This document shows positions 5,942 to 11,552 of a DNA stretch of 11,552 bases, one piece after another. A program made the translations under genes and the position numbers. Numbering within the stretch: position 1 is the stretch's first letter; the number at the start of each line of letters is the position of its first letter. The notes beneath the pieces were generated by a model. It did not search any database. It was not told the DNA's origin and saw nothing but the letters and a program-made list of their open reading frames with translations. Source of the stretch: Clostridia bacterium (lineage in GTDB: Bacteria; Bacillota; Clostridia; Oscillospirales; Acutalibacteraceae); NCBI GenBank assembly GCA_017552845.1, contig JAFZOE010000029.1:1-11552 (forward strand), read 5' to 3'.

Positions 5942-6940
5942 TTATTCAGCGAGCTTGAAATTAGCGGTATAATACCAGGAATCGTATTCGTATTCGGTGT
6001 GCCAGTCCTCCATTACCGCGAGGAGATTCGGTTTATCCGCTTCGTCTTCTCCGGTATAATAAAGGGAGAGGCCGACCGATTCGCTTTCAAGCTCCCTGTT
6101 GTCTTCGCCGGTATAGTTTTTGGTATAGAGCAGAGAGTATTTATATGCGGTGGACTTGCCGTCTTTCTTAGCGATAATTTCATTCTTATCGTTGACCGAG
6201 AGCTTATATGTTTCGCTTCCGCAGGTCAGACCGTTTTCGTCAATCGTTATGCTTCTGTCCGAATCGTCTTTCCACGTGCCGTAGAATGATTCGAGATTGA
6301 CCGGATTTGCCTTGACCGCCGCATCGATGCTGCCTTTGTCATCGGTTTTATACATTATCTGAACAGCGGAATTGATGTTGCTTGAAAACGGATCGCGGTC
6401 TTCGACCACTTCAAAGTATAAAACGTCGCCTGAAATCTTGTAAGCGGCGTAGGAAATCACCGGGGTTTCCGTAGGCTTTGCATCGGGATCATCGGAATAA
6501 TAGAGCATTACCGAGTCATAGCAGATAATATCCAGGCCGCCGGCGGTAATGCAGGTGAACGCCATTTCGCTTTCATCCTTGGAGCCGTAGAAGTCTGTCT
6601 TGGTTTTTACAATACCGTCTGAAGCAAATGAATAAACCGCGCTGCCGTCCGCATTCGACCAGCTGCCGATAAGCGCGGGGTCGATTTTTCCGTCCGTAAT
6701 ATCGGCGTAAACGGAATATTTCTTATCAAGACCGAGCTCATCCGAAACGGCGTTGAGCTCAATAAGAAGATCTTTCAGATTCAGTTCCGTGGCTTTGACG
6801 GGGATGTTTTCGTCTGTAGCTCCGGAAGTGCTTTCTGCCTTTCCGGTTGTCTGCGCGGGTTCGGTTTCACTTTTGACGCAGGCGGCGAAAACGCCGATGC
6901 AGATTGCGAGAGCGGCAAGAACAGCAATAATCTTTTTCAT
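5942..6940 (-). CDS. Putative surface lipoprotein with two GxW beta modules
   Basis: A 332-residue predicted lipoprotein of unknown function. The first 20 residues form a lipoprotein signal, MKKII then a hydrophobic stretch ending FAAC, with Cys21 as the lipid-attachment residue (Phe at -3 is less common than Leu). Residues 22-45 are a Ser/Thr/Glu-rich linker. Two similar beta-rich parts follow: IGSW at 91-94 leading into a DGSAVYSFASDG stretch, and YGTW at 220-223 leading into DDSDRSITIDENG. This arrangement, GxW then an acidic turn and a strand ending in DG/NG, recalls lipocalin-like ligand-binding or inhibitor-like modules, but I cannot name a family. It is monocistronic, with AAAGGA 10 bases before the start, a promoter at 6973-7001 and a terminator at 5896-5932. 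Its promoter is back-to-back with that of the aldo/keto reductase operon. Confidence 0.82.
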   Translation of the reverse strand: MKKIIAVLAALAICIGVFAACVKSETEPAQTTGKAESTSGATDENIPVKATELNLKDLLIELNAVSDELGLDKKYSVYADITDGKIDPALIGSWSNADGSAVYSFASDGIVKTKTDFYGSKDESEMAFTCITAGGLDIICYDSVMLYYSDDPDAKPTETPVISYAAYKISGDVLYFEVVEDRDPFSSNINSAVQIMYKTDDKGSIDAAVKANPVNLESFYGTWKDDSDRSITIDENGLTCGSETYKLSVNDKNEIIAKKDGKSTAYKYSLLYTKNYTGEDNRELESESVGLSLYYTGEDEADKPNLLAVMEDWHTEYEYDSWYYTANFKLAE

Positions 6941-6972
6941 TATTTAGTTTTCCTTTCTTATTTGATGAATAA

Positions 6973-7001
6973 AATATATCACATATAAGCGGCGCTTTCA
7001 A
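6973..7001 (-). promoter_or_regulatory. Promoter of the lipoprotein gene
   Basis: On the minus strand TTGAAA (7001-6996), a 17-base spacer and TATATT (6978-6973). Its -35 box is 19 bases from the -35 box of the divergent promoter at 7021-7049. Confidence 0.7.
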
Positions 7002-7003
7002 GC

Positions 7004-7020
7004 GTATTTGTATGCATTTG
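7004..7020. repeat. Two 7-base direct repeats between divergent promoters
   Basis: GTATTTG (7004-7010) and GCATTTG (7014-7020) differ at one base and lie 10 bases apart, one helical turn, filling the gap between two opposing -35 boxes. This could be a regulator site, but so short a repeat in AT-rich DNA may be chance. Confidence 0.3.
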
Positions 7021-7049
7021 TTGACACACCGCGCCGGTGAGGTTATAAT
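7021..7049 (+). promoter_or_regulatory. Perfect consensus sigma-A promoter for the reductase operon
   Basis: TTGACA (7021-7026), a 17-base spacer and TATAAT (7044-7049) match the housekeeping consensus at every position. The predicted start is near 7056, leaving a leader of only about 23 bases with the ribosome binding site GGAGG at 7066-7070. Confidence 0.9.
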
Positions 7050-7078
7050 AAAGGCACAGAATAACGGAGGAGATGAAA

Positions 7079-7993
7079 ATGAAAAGACTGACAGTCGGCG
7101 GAAAAGTTTCCGCATCGGCGGTGGCAATGGGCTGCATGCGCATTACGGATTCGAAAGTCCCCGTGGATGAGCTTATCGGCACCGCGCTTGAACTCGGCAT
7201 AGATTTCTTTGACCACGCCGATATTTACGGCGGAGGTAAATGCGAGGAGGTTTTCGGCGGTTATCTCGCCTCAAATCCCTCTCTGCGCGAAAATATCACG
7301 ATTCAGACGAAGTGCGGCATCCGAAAGGGCTGCTACGATTTTTCAAAGGAGCATATCATTGAATCCGTCGAGGGTTCGCTGCGCCGCCTTCAGACGGATT
7401 ACGTCGACATCCTTCTCCTGCACCGCCCCGATACGCTGATGAAGCCCGAAGAGGTTGCCGCGGCGTTTGACGAACTCGAAAGCGCGGGAAAGGTCCGTTT
7501 CTTCGGCGTTTCAAACCATAACCCGATGCAGATTGAACTGCTTAAAACCGCAGTTAAACAGCCGCTTATCGCGGATCAGCTGCAGTTTTCGCTCCCCGAA
7601 TCGGGGCTTGTCACCTCGGGGCTCAATGTGAATATGAAAAACGACGAATCGTTTATGCATGACGGTAGCGCGCTCGAATATATGCGTATCAAGGGCATAA
7701 CGATTCAGGCGTGGTCGCCGTTCCAGGGAGGATTTTTCAAAGGCCCCTATGTAGGAGACCGCGAAAAATATCCCGCTCTAAATGAAAAACTCGATGAGCT
7801 TGCCGGGAAATACGGCGTTACTCCGACCGCGGTTGCATCCGCCTGGATTCTCAGGCATCCCGCAAAAATTCAGCTGATTTCCGGTTCGGTATCGCCCGAA
7901 AGAATCCGCGAAATCGCCGCGGGCGCGGATATTGAACTCAGTCGCGAGGACTGGTATTCGCTCTATCTTGCCGCCGGCTTCAGACTGCCGTAA
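7079..7993 (+). CDS. Aldo/keto reductase, YdhF-like
   Basis: A 304-residue cytoplasmic NAD(P)H-dependent oxidoreductase of the (beta/alpha)8 aldo/keto reductase superfamily, reducing an unknown carbonyl. The catalytic tetrad is complete: Asp45 and Tyr50 in DHADIYGGG, Lys78 in QTKCG, and His115 in LLLHRPD. GVSNHNP and the cofactor-binding region near IQLISGSVSPERIREI are also typical. The FDHADIYGG and GKCEEVFGGYL pattern is that of the E. coli YdhF group. Two in-frame ATGs exist, at 7073 and 7079. GGAGG at 7066-7070 is 2 bases from the first and 8 from the second, so 7079 is chosen. The gene is read from the perfect promoter at 7021-7049 and is followed after 22 bases by the zinc-ribbon/DUF1232 gene, probably cotranscribed. 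Confidence 0.93.
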   Translation: MKRLTVGGKVSASAVAMGCMRITDSKVPVDELIGTALELGIDFFDHADIYGGGKCEEVFGGYLASNPSLRENITIQTKCGIRKGCYDFSKEHIIESVEGSLRRLQTDYVDILLLHRPDTLMKPEEVAAAFDELESAGKVRFFGVSNHNPMQIELLKTAVKQPLIADQLQFSLPESGLVTSGLNVNMKNDESFMHDGSALEYMRIKGITIQAWSPFQGGFFKGPYVGDREKYPALNEKLDELAGKYGVTPTAVASAWILRHPAKIQLISGSVSPERIREIAAGADIELSREDWYSLYLAAGFRLP

Positions 7994-8015
7994 AAATGTA
8001 ATAAGGAGGCTTCTT

Positions 8016-8348
8016 ATGTATTGCCCGAATTGCAAAAAGGATGTTGGAACAGAAAAATTCTGCATATACTGCGGGGCGGATCTCGCGCCCGAAGTATCAA
8101 CTCAGGAGCTGCAGATGAAAGAGCCCGCAAAGGGCGGAAAAGAGGATAAACTGCCGAAGCAGTCAAATCTCGGAATACTCGCGGGAATAGGCGCGATAGT
8201 TGTCGCCGCCATATATACAATCATGCCGGTTGACGTCATCCCCGATCTGACGCCGATTGCGGGAATTCTCGATGATCTCGGAATCGATGCGGTCGCCATT
8301 CTCTTTGCCATCGCAAAGTTCATAGCCCACAAGAAGAAAAAGAAATAA
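8016..8348 (+). CDS. Small zinc-ribbon plus DUF1232 (YkvA-like) membrane protein
   Basis: A 110-residue protein of unknown function. The N-terminus is a zinc ribbon, CPNC at 3-6 and CIYC at 16-19, likely binding one zinc ion. A charged linker (about 24-50) leads to a hydrophobic segment (51-70), then the DUF1232 signature: MPVDVIPDLTPIAGILDDLG at 70-89, a second hydrophobic segment (about 90-104), and a tail of five lysines (106-110). DUF1232/YkvA proteins are widespread in bacteria without a settled role. The lysine-rich end suggests a cytoplasmic C-terminus by the positive-inside rule. The start is ATG 8016, with AAGGAGG 6 bases before it; an in-frame start further upstream would lie inside the reductase gene and add residues before the ribbon. 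It is second in an operon with the aldo/keto reductase and ends at the terminator at 8362-8393. Confidence 0.9.
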   Translation: MYCPNCKKDVGTEKFCIYCGADLAPEVSTQELQMKEPAKGGKEDKLPKQSNLGILAGIGAIVVAAIYTIMPVDVIPDLTPIAGILDDLGIDAVAILFAIAKFIAHKKKKK

Positions 8349-8361
8349 TAAAAAGATAAAA

Positions 8362-8393
8362 AATCCTGCCGTCAGGGCAGGATTCATTTTTTT
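8362..8393 (+). terminator. Bidirectional terminator between converging operons
   Basis: A perfect 9-bp stem, AATCCTGCC (8362-8370) and GGCAGGATT (8376-8384), with a 5-base loop, is followed by a run of seven T on the plus strand (8387-8393). On the minus strand it is followed by TTTTTTATCTTTTTATTATT. The stop codon of the minus-strand Gfo/Idh/MocA-fold gene overlaps the end of the plus-strand T-run. Confidence 0.93.
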
Positions 8394-9594
8394 ATTCGGT
8401 TTCCTCATACGGCAGAGCGCAGGGGAGGGTGATTCCGTTTCCGTCCTGATCGGGGAAGGGAGTCAGGCGGTCATCACGGACCGCGTCTCTTTCCTCTTTG
8501 TTGCGGAAATCGGGGATTTTAATATTCTCGCCGTGGTTGAGGCAGCTTCTCCAGCCGAGAATTCCGACTGCCGACATCGCAACGCCCGCGTAAACATCAA
8601 AGAACGGCTTCTTATCGCGAAGGAAATAATCCTTCATCTCCTGAACTATCCAGTAGTCGCCGCCTCCGTGCCCCGCTTTTGCGGCCTTTTTTCCCTTTTC
8701 GCCGAATTCCGATAAATCGGCGTCTATCAGCGAAATCTGCTCCTCACCTTCGGGCTTCGTGTGGCTGAAATAGAATCTGCGGACCTTGTCATCGGGGATA
8801 TATCCGCCCCATTCAATGCCGGCTCTGTCGCCCGCTACGCGGTATCTCGAGTAATCGCTCGCCATAGCGGTGCAGCCCGTGCATCTCGCAATCATGCCGT
8901 TATCCATTTCGCAGAACATCATGCCGACTCCGTCGTAGTTATGGCGCCAGTCCCTGATTTTATAAAGCAGGTCGGAGTGCGCCGCCCTTGCGGAAACATA
9001 TTTCGGCATTGACTTTGTCATATACATAATCGGGCCGAGCGCGTGGGTAACATAATAGGTTCTCGGCATCCAGGCGCGCCAGTGAAATTCGCTCGGGGTA
9101 TATTTGCGAAGCTCGGCATTGTCGCCCGAATGATTGTATTCGCCCTCGGCATACAGGAGCGTTCCGAGCTCGCCCGAAGAAACGATTTTTCCCATTTTGA
9201 GATTTTGTGTCGAGAAGGGATAATTCTCGGCAAGTATATATTTTCTGCCCGTTTTTTCAACGCATTCAACCAGCTCAACGCATTCCGCGAGAGTGCCTGC
9301 GGCTGTGCATTCGCTGATGACATCGAGCCCCGCCTCCATCGCTTTTATTGCAAACGGAGTGTGCTCATTGAAATAATTTGCAAGGAAGACCGCGCTCATA
9401 CCGCGATTTTTGCCTTCGGCCAGAAAATCATCAAAGTCGCCGCAGAGATAAGCGTCGCCGAAATTTTCTTTGTTTTCATTGAGCTTGTCGGTGTTTTTAT
9501 CGCAGATTGCGACGATCTCTATTTCCTCGTCATCTCTGAAAAGGTCAATGTATGAATTGCCTCTCCAGGCTCCGAAAACGCCTATATTAAGCAT
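8392..9594 (-). CDS. Gfo/Idh/MocA-fold protein, GH109-like
   Basis: A 400-residue cytoplasmic protein with no signal peptide. An N-terminal dinucleotide-binding fold starts at IGVFGAWRG (4-12), a departure from the usual GxGxxG, with VAICD at 28-32 ending the second strand. Residues 95-125, with ECTAAGTLAECVELV and YILAENY, and the later YYVTHALGP (180-188) and GHGGGDYW (308-315), then VYAGVAMS and IPDF (360-363), resemble GH109 alpha-N-acetylgalactosaminidases, which use bound NAD+. His184 corresponds by motif to the GH109 catalytic histidine of the THGLGP segment. It may therefore be a glycosidase acting inside the cell, or an ordinary sugar dehydrogenase; the lack of an EKP motif fits the former better. 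GGAGG lies 7 bases before the start, in the 15-base gap after the alpha/beta hydrolase gene, so the two are probably cotranscribed. Confidence 0.85.
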   Translation of the reverse strand: MLNIGVFGAWRGNSYIDLFRDDEEIEIVAICDKNTDKLNENKENFGDAYLCGDFDDFLAEGKNRGMSAVFLANYFNEHTPFAIKAMEAGLDVISECTAAGTLAECVELVECVEKTGRKYILAENYPFSTQNLKMGKIVSSGELGTLLYAEGEYNHSGDNAELRKYTPSEFHWRAWMPRTYYVTHALGPIMYMTKSMPKYVSARAAHSDLLYKIRDWRHNYDGVGMMFCEMDNGMIARCTGCTAMASDYSRYRVAGDRAGIEWGGYIPDDKVRRFYFSHTKPEGEEQISLIDADLSEFGEKGKKAAKAGHGGGDYWIVQEMKDYFLRDKKPFFDVYAGVAMSAVGILGWRSCLNHGENIKIPDFRNKEERDAVRDDRLTPFPDQDGNGITLPCALPYEETE

Positions 9595-9609
9595 GATTAC
9601 GCCTCCGTA

Positions 9610-10503
9610 TTATTTCTTCAGAAACGGCAGTGTCCACTGCATAGCCTTATCCGCCTCATCATAAATGAAGACGTGGCCCGAGCCGTCAAGCTCGTGGAAT
9701 TCCGCATCCGGCACGATTTCCCTGAATCTTTCAGCCATATAGAACGGCATCGTGATATCGGCATTACCCCAGACGCAGAGGGTAGGGATATTCTTCTTCG
9801 CCGCCTCGGCAAAGAAAGCGGTCGATTTTTTCGTTTTGAGGATTGTGTGCCTCAGGCTCGAGAGAGTGCATCTGCTGAATCCCTTGTATCTGAAGGATTC
9901 CGCGAGTTTTTCAAGATAAGGATCTATATCGACATGCTTCATCTCGCGAGTCACATTCTTGAAGAGCACTTTTTCGCCCCAGTTCGCGAAGATGAAATCG
10001 CCGATAAGCGGGCAGGCGGAGAGATACATATAGAAAGGCGGCTTGAAGGTATCCATACCCGCGGGAGCATAGAATATAAGCTTTTTCACCTTCTCGGGAT
10101 GCTTCGCGCAGTATGCGTTTGCGACGGGCGCACCCATCGAGGTCGCGAAGAGATTGAAGCTTTCGCCGCCTGCGAGCGCCTCGATTACATCCTCAAGCTG
10201 TTTCACGAAAAGCTCAATATCGTATTTTCCTTTTACTCTCTCGGAAAGGCCTCTGCCGAGCAGATCGTAGCGCAGAACCTTATAGCCGTTTTTAACAAGC
10301 CCATCGGCAATATTATCATATATGAAGTAACCGACAGCGTAGCCGTGAACGAGCACACAGAGCTCGCCCTCGCCGCGGATTTCATAATGGGTGTTTCCGC
10401 TCGGAAGGGAGATATAAGAGCCTTCGGTCTTTGCTCTCTCGGCGTCGGTCAGGTTGAATTTATTGAAGTCGCTTATAAGCTGCTGCTTTCTTTCGTCGGT
10501 CAT
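9610..10503 (-). CDS. Alpha/beta hydrolase
   Basis: A 297-residue cytoplasmic hydrolase of the alpha/beta fold, probably an esterase or C-C/ether hydrolase-type enzyme; the substrate is unknown. The oxyanion segment is VHGYAVG (52-58), and RYDLLGRGLSE (78-88) is typical of the family. The nucleophile elbow is ATSMG (120-124) with Ser122; the first Gly of GxSxG is Ala, a tolerated change. Asp249 in WGNADITMP and His277 in GSGHVF complete the triad. A helical cap lies at about 150-225. No signal peptide or membrane segment is seen. GGAGT lies about 7 bases before the start. The stop of the Big2 gene is 38 bases upstream with no terminator or convincing promoter in between, and the Gfo/Idh/MocA-fold gene follows after 15 bases, so this is likely the middle of an operon. 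Confidence 0.92.
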   Translation of the reverse strand: MTDERKQQLISDFNKFNLTDAERAKTEGSYISLPSGNTHYEIRGEGELCVLVHGYAVGYFIYDNIADGLVKNGYKVLRYDLLGRGLSERVKGKYDIELFVKQLEDVIEALAGGESFNLFATSMGAPVANAYCAKHPEKVKKLIFYAPAGMDTFKPPFYMYLSACPLIGDFIFANWGEKVLFKNVTREMKHVDIDPYLEKLAESFRYKGFSRCTLSSLRHTILKTKKSTAFFAEAAKKNIPTLCVWGNADITMPFYMAERFREIVPDAEFHELDGSGHVFIYDEADKAMQWTLPFLKK

Positions 10504-10541
10504 ATAATCAACTCCGTGGAATTACTGTATCATCAAGGTAC

Positions 10542-11552
10542 TCAGGCGCCTATTTTTATGCCGCTGAAGAGCCTGGCAATGGCTTCACCGAGCATTACGA
10601 AACCGTAGCCGATCATCGGCAGAATACCGGTGCTCTCTCCATTGACCGTAATCGGAATAAGTGCCTGGGGTTCGGTCAGATTGCGCCAGATGAAGCAGAC
10701 ATCTTTGCCGTCAAGGCAGAATGTATCATCGGTCAGATCCTCCTGCCTTGCAACCTGCGAGAATCCGCAGTCTCTCATGCCTTTTGCAAATGCGGTTGCC
10801 ATCTGCTCATCCTTGAGCGTGATGCGGCTGACCATCTGAAGCTCTGTCGCGGGCTTGTTCTTGTTGAGCTTGCCGATCTTATATCCGTCGCACCACCAGT
10901 ATTTGCCGTATTCGCGGGTGAATTCGCGGATTACCGAGCCGTCAGGCTGCTGATGATAGAGAGTCATTTCCATATCCAGCCAGTCATCGCGGCCGGCACA
11001 CTGGTAAGCGGAAGCAATGGTATCGCCGAAACCGACTGCGTATTTCGTATAGACGCCGATTTCGCCGCCGAGCTGGAACAAGCCATACTGGCCTTTCCAG
11101 AATTGAACCAGCCAGTCCTTGTTGCCATAGGTGAATACCACGCGCGCAAAGTCGTATTGATATCCTATCAGCTGAGAGGCATTGTCATAGAGGCGGATAA
11201 AGCCGAACGGCATCTGCCAGGTGATATCGTTGTATGAATAGTAATAATCGCCCTTATTGGCGTATTTATAATTCATAGAGAGGAAGAAATGCGGGAAACC
11301 GCGCCTTTTGACGACGTTGACAGCGCAGGAGGCTGAAACGGGCGTCTCGCCGTCCATTGCAGTGGCGGTAATCACCGCGCTGCCTGCGGCTTTGCCGGAA
11401 ACATTGCCCTGATTATCCACCGTCGCTATGCCGGTATTATCCGACGACCATACGATGCCTGCGGACTGAGTTTCGAAATTCTTCAGCTCCGCTTTGATCT
11501 GCATTGAGGCTCCGATTGTAACATTTAACCGCGAATCGGATAAAATCAGCTC
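10542..11552 (-). CDS. Big2 Ig-like domain plus DUF4474-like domain protein (N-terminus outside window)
   Basis: The C-terminal 336 residues of what is probably a larger exported surface protein. The frame is open to the window edge, and the residues before ATG 11504 (LILSDSRLNVTIGAS) are the first strands of the same Ig domain, so that ATG is internal. Residues 1 to about 80 form one Big2 domain: IVWSSDNTGIATVD, then GNVSGKAAGSAVITATA. After a short basic link comes a domain rich in aromatic residues with WQMPFGFIRLYD, a QYDFARVVFTYG strand and WLVQFWKGQYG followed by GGEIGVY, the pattern I associate with DUF4474; its role is unknown. The protein ends in a hydrophobic stretch with MLGEAIARLF. 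Big2 domains usually act as spacers or adhesion modules at the cell surface. It is the first visible gene of the operon with the alpha/beta hydrolase. Confidence 0.85.
   Translation of the reverse strand, partial: ELILSDSRLNVTIGASMQIKAELKNFETQSAGIVWSSDNTGIATVDNQGNVSGKAAGSAVITATAMDGETPVSASCAVNVVKRRGFPHFFLSMNYKYANKGDYYYSYNDITWQMPFGFIRLYDNASQLIGYQYDFARVVFTYGNKDWLVQFWKGQYGLFQLGGEIGVYTKYAVGFGDTIASAYQCAGRDDWLDMEMTLYHQQPDGSVIREFTREYGKYWWCDGYKIGKLNKNKPATELQMVSRITLKDEQMATAFAKGMRDCGFSQVARQEDLTDDTFCLDGKDVCFIWRNLTEPQALIPITVNGESTGILPMIGYGFVMLGEAIARLFSGIKIGA

Noticed and set aside
7073..7078. ATG at 7073 as the start of the aldo/keto reductase
   Set aside because: Only 2 bases separate it from the GGAGG ribosome binding site, while the in-frame ATG at 7079 has an ideal 8-base gap.
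7932..8015. N-terminal extension of the zinc-ribbon protein to an upstream ATG inside the reductase gene
   Set aside because: A strong AAGGAGG sits just before ATG 8016, the zinc ribbon begins immediately after it, and the extension would overlap the reductase coding sequence with no family support.
9043..9555. Plus-strand open frame of 170 codons opposite the Gfo/Idh/MocA-fold gene
   Set aside because: No family motif and no sensible start context; the sense-strand protein is well supported over the same stretch.
10504..10541. Promoter before the alpha/beta hydrolase gene (TTGATG with a downstream TACAGT-like box)
   Set aside because: Spacing between the boxes is far too short and the -10 match is poor; cotranscription with the Big2 gene is more likely.
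9673..10608. Plus-strand open frame of 311 codons across the alpha/beta hydrolase gene, longer than that gene itself
   Set aside because: The opposite strand encodes a complete alpha/beta hydrolase with a catalytic triad and ribosome binding site. The plus frame has no recognisable motif, and it looks like a codon-bias shadow.

Overview
The window looks like a piece of chromosome from an anaerobic Clostridia-type Bacillota, perhaps from a gut or rumen lineage. The grounds are strong AGGAGG-type ribosome binding sites, near-consensus sigma-A promoters, Gram-positive signal peptides, a lysine/arginine-rich 58-residue S21 protein of the clostridial type, and a bacterial Ig-like (Big2) plus DUF4474-like surface protein. 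Base composition and codon use look even throughout. I see no transposase, integrase, CRISPR array, tRNA, rRNA or phage gene. The taxonomic placement is inference.

Layout. (1) 1-1260, plus strand: the 3' third of leuS, then rpsU with its own promoter and a short structured leader, closed by a hairpin terminator shared with the converging gene. (2) 1263-2129, minus: a secreted SGNH/GDSL hydrolase with its own promoter. (3) 2245-5817, minus: a probable three-gene operon transcribed as secreted metallophosphoesterase, small cupin, then a GH36-like glycosidase. It has a good promoter at 5847-5875 and a terminator at 2178-2216. (4) 5942-6940, minus: a lipoprotein with two lipocalin-like GxW modules and its own promoter and terminator. 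(5) 7079-8348, plus: an operon of a YdhF-like aldo/keto reductase and a small zinc-ribbon/DUF1232 membrane protein, read from a perfect consensus promoter back-to-back with the lipoprotein promoter. (6) 8392-11552, minus: a probable operon of Big2/DUF4474 secreted protein (5' end outside the window), alpha/beta hydrolase, and a Gfo/Idh/MocA-fold protein resembling GH109 glycosidases.

How they may work together. leuS and rpsU are translation housekeeping genes. Most of the rest concerns the cell surface and glycans: five proteins look exported or surface-attached (SGNH hydrolase, metallophosphoesterase, lipoprotein, Big2/DUF4474 protein and, less surely, the GH36-like enzyme), and two belong to glycosidase or glycosidase-like folds. 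The GH36-like enzyme could release alpha-linked galactose or GalNAc, and the GH109-like protein could act on a related sugar, but the two lie in different operons, so a common pathway is only a guess.

I do not see a clear new defence or mobile system. The most unusual signals are: a similar short hydrophobic C-terminal tail with an [F/L]-G-[E/P]-x-[I/L] core on three otherwise unrelated secreted proteins; a possible Shine-Dalgarno-masking switch in the rpsU leader; and the non-canonical active-site motifs of several enzymes.
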